Below are positions 5,728-9,485 of a stretch of DNA of 9,485 nt, one piece after another. The position numbers were made by a program, and so were the translations under genes. Position 1 is the stretch's first letter. Each line of letters opens with the position of its first letter. This DNA is from Clostridiales bacterium (GTDB lineage Bacteria > Bacillota > Clostridia > Oscillospirales > CAG-272): positions 1 through 9,485 of the forward strand of contig SFNW01000070.1 of the NCBI GenBank assembly GCA_004554105.1, given 5' to 3'. A model generated the notes under the pieces. It did no database searches. It saw nothing but the letters and a program-made list of their open reading frames with translations, and was not told the origin of the DNA.

Positions 5728-5810
5728 GAATGAGCCCGTCCTTTTTGCAAAAAGAAAAACCGCCGAAAGGCGGTTTTCTTTTTGGCGGAGAAGGAGAGAT
5801 TCGAACTCTC
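5728..5810. repeat. Direct repeat copy B: within the intact tRNA-Ser gene and its terminator
   Basis: Counterpart of 5591-5674. This copy is presumably the parent, because it runs continuously into the complete tRNA-Ser gene. The identical parts include the sequence beyond the terminator (GAATGAGCCCGTCC), so the duplication covered more than the tRNA itself. Confidence 0.9.
5749..5778 (-). terminator. Intrinsic terminator of tRNA-Ser
   Basis: On the minus strand it begins 4 nt after the encoded CCA: a run of A's, the stem CCGCC-TTTC-GGCGG, then TTTTTCTTTTT. On the plus strand the same hairpin is followed by TTTTCTTTTT, so it can act in both directions. Confidence 0.88.
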
Positions 5811-5873
5811 GAACCCTGTTACGGGTTACGCGATTTCCAGTCGCGCGCCCTCGACCAACTAGGCGACTTCTCC
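5783..5873 (-). tRNA. tRNA-Ser, anticodon GGA
   Basis: A complete class II tRNA of 91 nt including encoded CCA. The acceptor GGAGAAG (5867-5873) pairs with CTTCTCC (5787-5793). The D-arm has GCC/GGC with a TAGTTGGTCGAG loop. The anticodon stem CGCGA/TCGCG encloses the loop CTGGAAA, placing GGA at positions 34-36, which reads UCC and UCU serine codons. A long variable arm (AACCC-GTAACA-GGGTT) fits tRNA-Ser, and the T-arm is GAGAG/CTCTC with TTCGAAT. The discriminator is G73 (5786), as expected for serine, and CCA is at 5783-5785. It has its own promoter and terminator and appears to be transcribed alone. Confidence 0.97.
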
Positions 5874-5923
5874 AAGTTGCTTGAGCATTTTTATGAATGC
5901 TGTCCATGCAGAACAGCCTTTAT

Positions 5924-5952
5924 ATAATAACACAGTCATTGCGAAAAATCAA
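5924..5952 (-). promoter_or_regulatory. Sigma-A promoter for tRNA-Ser
   Basis: On the minus strand TTGATT (5947-5952), a 17-bp spacer and TATTAT (5924-5929). The start is predicted near 5917, giving a 5' leader of about 44 nt. The leader contains two short potential hairpins (GCTGT/ACAGC and GCATT/AATGC) that would be removed by RNase P processing. The A/T-rich tract upstream (5953-5985) could act as an UP element, as is common for stable RNA genes. Confidence 0.75.
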
Positions 5953-5990
5953 GATAAAAATCAAAAAATATTCAAAATTTCACTGTAAGG

Positions 5991-6019
5991 TTGAAACGGC
6001 GGACGGCAGGCGGTAAAAT
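5991..6019 (+). promoter_or_regulatory. Sigma-A promoter for the radical SAM gene
   Basis: TTGAAA (5991-5996), a 17-bp GC-rich spacer and TAAAAT (6014-6019). The predicted start near 6026 leaves a leader of about 24 nt that contains the AGAGGTGA ribosome-binding site. It is divergent from the tRNA-Ser promoter, with about 38 bp between the two -35 boxes. Confidence 0.7.
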
Positions 6020-6049
6020 AGAAGCAGATTACCGAAAGAGGTGACCGTC

Positions 6050-7024
6050 ATGCGCCCGACACAGAAGCAAAGCAATCCGTTTGCAAACAGTGATACGAAC
6101 AAGCGATACTATACCTATGACTATTATCTGCGCCGCACCTACGGCGGAAAATGCCTGAAACTGCCGCTCGACATCGGCTGTACCTGCCCGAACATTGACG
6201 GGCGGTGCGGCGTCGGCGGCTGCATCTATTGCTCTGGGCGGGGAAGCGGCGACTTTGCGCCGTCCGTCCACCTTTCGGTGACCGAACAGCTTGAGGCGGG
6301 GAAGAAAATGCTCCATGCGAAATGGAACGCCGACCGAATCATTCCGTACTTTCAGGCACACTCGAACACTTATGCGGACGTCGGCTTTCTGCGGGAGAAA
6401 TTCGACGAGGCACTGCGCTTTCCGAATGTCGTCGGCATACATATTGCGACCCGTGCCGATTGCCTGCCGCCTGATGTGCTGACCTTACTTGCCGAGATTT
6501 CGGAAAAAACGCTTCTGACGGTTGAACTCGGCTTGCAGAGCGCGTCCGATGTGACCGCACAGCGCATCAACCGCGGGCATACCTACGCCGAATTCCTGTC
6601 GGGGTACCGTGCATTACGCAATGCAGTATCGAATGCGCGAATCTGCGTGCATATCATCAACGGTCTGCCCGGTGAGCGCGAGAAGGATATGCTCGCCACG
6701 GCAGACGCGGTTGCCACCCTGCGTCCCGAAGTGGTCAAGATTCATCTCTTGCATATTCTGCGCGGCACGCCGCTTGCCGAAGACTATCTGCGCGGCGAAT
6801 ATGTTCCGCTCTCGCTCGAAGACTATATTGCGGTTACGGCGGCACAGCTCACGCGGCTGCCGCCCGATACCGTGATTGCCCGCGTGACGGGCGACGGCGA
6901 CCGCGACGCACTGCTCGCGCCGCTCTGGAGCTTACGCAAGCGGGAGGTGCTTGCCGCGCTTGACCGCTTCCTTTTTGACAACGATTTGTGGCAGGGAAAG
7001 GCGTATTCATCGAATAATTGTTGA
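6050..7024 (+). CDS. Radical SAM protein, TIGR01212 / YhcC-YtqA type
   Basis: A 324-residue protein of the radical SAM superfamily, closest in pattern to the TIGR01212 group (E. coli YhcC, B. subtilis YtqA). The opening RYYTYDYYLRRTYGGKCLKLPLD is typical. The [4Fe-4S] site is Cys46-x11-Cys58-x2-Cys61 in CTCPNIDGRCGVGGCIYC, followed by SGRGSGDF. Further family-like segments are FQAHSNTYA, IATRADCLP, VELGLQSASD and HIINGLPGE, which form the SAM-binding barrel. No reaction is established for this group, so substrate and product are unknown. I chose ATG at 6050 over an in-frame GTG at 6041, because the GTG lies within the Shine-Dalgarno AGAGGTGA (6037-6044), which is well spaced for the ATG. It appears monocistronic, with its own promoter. 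No obvious terminator separates it from the following promoter. Confidence 0.9.
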   Translation: MRPTQKQSNPFANSDTNKRYYTYDYYLRRTYGGKCLKLPLDIGCTCPNIDGRCGVGGCIYCSGRGSGDFAPSVHLSVTEQLEAGKKMLHAKWNADRIIPYFQAHSNTYADVGFLREKFDEALRFPNVVGIHIATRADCLPPDVLTLLAEISEKTLLTVELGLQSASDVTAQRINRGHTYAEFLSGYRALRNAVSNARICVHIINGLPGEREKDMLATADAVATLRPEVVKIHLLHILRGTPLAEDYLRGEYVPLSLEDYIAVTAAQLTRLPPDTVIARVTGDGDRDALLAPLWSLRKREVLAALDRFLFDNDLWQGKAYSSNNC

Positions 7025-7085
7025 TTTTAGACAAAATGTGCGCCGCTGTTTTTACGGTTGTGTTGCAAAAAGTTCAAAAAACCTA

Positions 7086-7114
7086 TTGAAAGCCTTTTTG
7101 CTGTATTGTATAAT
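7086..7114 (+). promoter_or_regulatory. Sigma-A promoter for the EF-G-like gene
   Basis: TTGAAA (7086-7091), a 17-bp spacer and an exact TATAAT (7109-7114). The predicted start near 7121 gives a leader of about 31 nt containing AAGGAG. The short leader leaves no room for a riboswitch or attenuator. The promoter position also excludes an upstream extension of the reading frame. Confidence 0.88.
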
Positions 7115-7151
7115 AATACTTGGAATACTTGCAGAAAAGGAGCAAACAACC

Positions 7152-9218
7152 ATGGCGAATTTGATTACCAAAAACATCAGAAACATCGTCCTTCTGGGAC
7201 ACGGCTCGACCGGTAAAACCTCTCTCGCAGAGGCAATGCTCTACAGCAAGCACTTGATCGACCGTCTCGGCAAGACGACCGACGGCAATACGGTATGCGA
7301 TTACGATCCCGAGGAAATCAAGCGCGGCTTTACGCTTTCCGCCGCGATGATTAACTTTATGCATAACGACATCAAGGTCAACGTGATCGATACGCCCGGT
7401 TACCTCGGCTTCAAGGGCGAGGCAAAGCAGGCGGTTCGCGTTGCAGACGCGGCGATTATCGTTGTCGACGGGCGCACCGGCGTACAGGTCGGCACCGACC
7501 TCGGCTGGGACTACGCGACCGAGGCGAAGATTCCGAAAGCTTTCTTTATCAACCGCTTTGACGACCCCGAAGCGCGCTTTGCAAAGGCATTTTCCGCACT
7601 GCGCGACCGTTACGGCGTTTCGGTCTGCCCGATTTTCATTCCGATGATTGAGGGTGACCATGTCGGCGGCTTCCTCAACCTGATTGACATGAAGGTCTAC
7701 AAATACGACGAAAAGGGCAACCTGTCGCACGGCGCGAGCATTCCCGCCGACTTTGTCGGCACGGCGCACGAATACCGCAATATGCTGCTTGAATCCATTG
7801 CGGAGACCAGCGAAGCGCTGATGGAGAAATACTTTGCCGGTGAGGAAATTACCCGTGAGGAAGCGGTCGAAGCGATTCACGAGGGCATTATCAACGGCGG
7901 CATCGTTCCCGTATTCTGCGGCTCTGCGGCACTGGCTTGGGGCGTAACGCCGCTGCTCGATGTCATCGCGGACTCGTTCCCGAGACCGACGGCACGCGGC
8001 GTCGAACACGGCGCAGACGGCAGTGAAATCGCCATTGAAAAAGACGGCGATCCTGCGCTCTTCGTCTTCAAAACAATCGCCGATCCCTTTGTCGGCAAGA
8101 TGACCTTCTTCAAGGTCATGAACGGCGAGGTTAAGCGCGATATGACCCTAAAGAACAATCGCGGCGGCGAAGAAAAACTGAACAAGATTTACACGGTCTG
8201 CGGCAAAAAGCAGACCGAGGTTGATTCGCTCTGTTGCGGCGACATCGGCGTGACCGCAAAGTTGGCGAACACCAATACCAACGACACGCTGAGCCTGTCC
8301 GGCAAGGTTGAATATGCGCACGTCATTTCGCCGATTCCGTACATGGCAAAGGGCATCGTGCCGGTCTCCAAGGGCGACGAGGACAAGATTTCGCAGGGCG
8401 TTTCCAAGCTGCTTGAGGAAGACCTCACGCTCCGCTTTGAAAACAACGCCGAGACGCGTCAGATGCTGATTTACGGTATGGGCGATATGCACCTCGACGT
8501 CACGGTTGCCAAGTTGAAAGCGCGCTACGGCGTATCTGTCGCGCTCGAAAAGCAGAAGATTGCTTATCGCGAGGCAATCAAGAAGAAGGTTTCGGTCGAG
8601 GGTAAACACAAAAAGCAGTCGGGCGGTCACGGTCAGTACGGTCACGTCAAGATTGAATTCGCCCCGAGCGATACCGAGGGGCTGACCTTTACCGAGAGCA
8701 TTTTCGGCGGCAGCGTGCCGAAGAACTTCCATCCTGCCGTACAAAAGGGACTGGAGGAAGCAATGCGCAAGGGCGTGCTCGCGGGCTTCCCGATGATCGG
8801 ACTCAAGGCAAATCTGTTCGACGGCTCGTATCATGACGTCGACTCGTCGGAAATGGCGTTTAAGATGGCGGCTTCGATTGCCTATAAAGAGGGCATGAAG
8901 CAGGCTAATCCCGTCATTATGGAGCCGATTGTTTCGATGCGCGTTTATGTGCCCGACGCGATGGTCGGCGACGTCCTCGGCGACTTCAACAAGCGCCGCG
9001 GCAGAGTGCTGGGTATCAATCCCGACGAGACCAAGCACGGCTCGACGATTGTCGAGGCGGAGGTGCCGCAGGCGGAGGTGCTGGAGTACACCGTCGCGCT
9101 CCGTTCGATGACGCAGGGACGCGGACGCTACGATATGCAGTTTGTCCGCTATGAGGAAGCACCCGCGCCGGTTGCGGAAAAGATTATTGCCGAGAATAAG
9201 GCAAATCTCGAAGAGTAA
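7152..9218 (+). CDS. EF-G-like translational GTPase (FusA paralogue type)
   Basis: A 688-residue protein with the full EF-G layout: GTPase domain (about 8-285), domain II (about 305-390), domain III (about 395-470), domain IV (about 475-597) and domain V (about 598-680). The P-loop is GHGSTGKT (16-23), G2 is KRGFTL (57-62), G3 is DTPGYLGF (80-87) and G4 is NRFD (134-137). Canonical EF-G has AHIDAGKT, DTPGHVDF and NKMD, so this is the divergent EF-G-like family common in Clostridia rather than the str-operon fusA. Domain IV keeps the ribosome-facing loops QSGGHGQYGH (489-498) and SYHDVDSSE with His561. Its role in translation is unproven; ribosome-dependent GTPase or backup translocase activity is inferred. 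ATG at 7152 with AAGGAG is chosen over the longer frame from 6951, which would overlap the previous gene and span the promoter. Confidence 0.9.
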   Translation: MANLITKNIRNIVLLGHGSTGKTSLAEAMLYSKHLIDRLGKTTDGNTVCDYDPEEIKRGFTLSAAMINFMHNDIKVNVIDTPGYLGFKGEAKQAVRVADAAIIVVDGRTGVQVGTDLGWDYATEAKIPKAFFINRFDDPEARFAKAFSALRDRYGVSVCPIFIPMIEGDHVGGFLNLIDMKVYKYDEKGNLSHGASIPADFVGTAHEYRNMLLESIAETSEALMEKYFAGEEITREEAVEAIHEGIINGGIVPVFCGSAALAWGVTPLLDVIADSFPRPTARGVEHGADGSEIAIEKDGDPALFVFKTIADPFVGKMTFFKVMNGEVKRDMTLKNNRGGEEKLNKIYTVCGKKQTEVDSLCCGDIGVTAKLANTNTNDTLSLSGKVEYAHVISPIPYMAKGIVPVSKGDEDKISQGVSKLLEEDLTLRFENNAETRQMLIYGMGDMHLDVTVAKLKARYGVSVALEKQKIAYREAIKKKVSVEGKHKKQSGGHGQYGHVKIEFAPSDTEGLTFTESIFGGSVPKNFHPAVQKGLEEAMRKGVLAGFPMIGLKANLFDGSYHDVDSSEMAFKMAASIAYKEGMKQANPVIMEPIVSMRVYVPDAMVGDVLGDFNKRRGRVLGINPDETKHGSTIVEAEVPQAEVLEYTVALRSMTQGRGRYDMQFVRYEEAPAPVAEKIIAENKANLEE

Positions 9219-9227
9219 CATTGCCAT

Positions 9228-9265
9228 AAAAAACTCCCGAAAGCCTATGCTTTCGGGAGTTTTTT
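9228..9265. terminator. Bidirectional intrinsic terminator between convergent genes
   Basis: A perfect inverted repeat: AAAAAACTCCCGAAAGC (9228-9244) and GCTTTCGGGAGTTTTTT (9249-9265) around a CTAT loop. The GC-rich stem ACTCCCGAAAGC is flanked by a T-run on each strand. It serves the EF-G-like gene (plus) and the convergent gene on the minus strand, whose stop lies about 20 bp away. Confidence 0.95.
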
Positions 9266-9283
9266 ACAGGCAAGAAATCTGTT

Positions 9284-9485
9284 TTACAGCTTATCCGCAT
9301 ACCGCTCGGCGGTGATGACACCGTCCGAAAAATGTAGGCGGCAGATGCGTGCCGTGCGGCGTTCGCCCGCCCCGTTTGTCAAATCTCTGCCGTGATAAAC
9401 GGCGTAGTATTCGCCCTTGTATGCAATGACGCTGTGATGCCCGACGCCCTCTTCAAAGTCGTTTTTGATCATCAGCGGGTCGAAT
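9284..9485 (-). CDS. C-terminal end of a probable glycoside hydrolase (GH43-like), partial
   Basis: The frame is open to the right edge, so only the last 66 codons are seen, ending at TAA 9284-9286. The visible end contains GVGHHSVIAYKGEYYAVYHGRDL and RTARICRLHFSDG. The GHHS(V/I)...KG-(E)-YY-VYHGR pattern is typical of the last blade of five-bladed beta-propeller glycosidases such as GH43 arabinofuranosidases and xylosidases. In these the GH(N/H)S turn lies near the active site, and 'RTARI...DG' strands follow. The catalytic acid and base residues are outside the window, so the family is probable and the substrate unknown. It converges on the EF-G-like gene and shares the bidirectional terminator. 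Confidence 0.55.
   Translation of the reverse strand, partial: FDPLMIKNDFEEGVGHHSVIAYKGEYYAVYHGRDLTNGAGERRTARICRLHFSDGVITAERYADKL

Noticed and set aside
5646..5873. An integrated mobile element between attL/attR at tRNA-Ser
   Set aside because: Only about 53 bp lie between the repeat copies, with no integrase, and the repeat extends beyond the tRNA into the terminator and flank, so an att-site reading is weak.
5521..5907. Minus-strand open frame of 128 codons and plus-strand frames across the same region (5577-5927, 5645-5884)
   Set aside because: They run through the recR end, both terminators, the repeats and the tRNA-Ser gene. The internally repeated peptide is simply the translated DNA repeat. 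No ribosome-binding site or protein-like composition.
6951..7151. Upstream extension of the EF-G-like reading frame to 6951 (67 extra codons)
   Set aside because: It overlaps the end of the radical SAM gene and passes through a consensus promoter (7086-7114). The ATG at 7152 has a good ribosome-binding site and matches the family N-terminus.
7083..9227. Long antisense frames opposite the EF-G-like gene (308 and 359 codons)
   Set aside because: They are shadows of the GC-rich third codon positions of a well-supported gene, rich in Arg, His and Val without domain features, and lack plausible start signals.
1..9485. CRISPR arrays, defence genes, toxin-antitoxin pairs, transposases, riboswitches
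   Set aside because: None visible: no regularly spaced repeats, and every substantial coding region is a recognisable housekeeping or metabolic gene. Leaders before the protein genes are too short for riboswitches.

Overview
The window looks like a housekeeping stretch of a moderately GC-rich Gram-positive anaerobe of the class Clostridia, possibly an Oscillospirales/Ruminococcaceae-like lineage (inference). Supporting signs are a clostridial 2[4Fe-4S] ferredoxin, a large SRP RNA with an Alu domain, strong Shine-Dalgarno sequences, near-consensus sigma-A promoters, and two gene blocks in the order known from Bacillus subtilis: scr-dnaX-yaaK-recR, and holB-yaaT followed downstream by yabB.

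Left arm (minus strand, 1-2510). From a near-perfect promoter at 2482-2510 run holB (clamp-loader delta') and ricT/yaaT (Fe-S PSP1-domain protein). A 56-residue ferredoxin with its own promoter follows, then the first 32 codons of a trmN6/yabB-like tRNA methyltransferase cut by the window edge.

Centre (plus strand, 2540-5590). Back-to-back with the holB promoter is the promoter of the SRP RNA gene. The SRP RNA ends at an intrinsic terminator whose T-tract abuts the dnaX ribosome-binding site. dnaX (tau/gamma), ybaB (nucleoid-associated protein) and recR (recombination mediator) form a compact run closed by a strong terminator. Two AAA+ clamp-loader subunits are therefore encoded divergently around the SRP gene.

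Non-coding block (5556-6049). This holds the recR terminator, a truncated copy of the 3' end of a tRNA-Ser gene with its terminator, two small perfect hairpins, the intact tRNA-Ser(GGA) with encoded CCA on the minus strand, its promoter, and a divergent promoter for the next gene.

Right arm (6014-9485). A radical SAM protein of the YhcC/YtqA type (plus) is followed by an EF-G-like GTPase (plus) with its own promoter and a bidirectional terminator. The C-terminal end of a convergent probable glycoside hydrolase (minus) runs off the window.

I found no defence system, CRISPR array, transposase or phage gene. The least ordinary structure is the duplicated tRNA-Ser 3' end with its hairpin pair. 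Second is the EF-G-like protein, whose G3 motif carries Tyr where canonical EF-G has the catalytic His.
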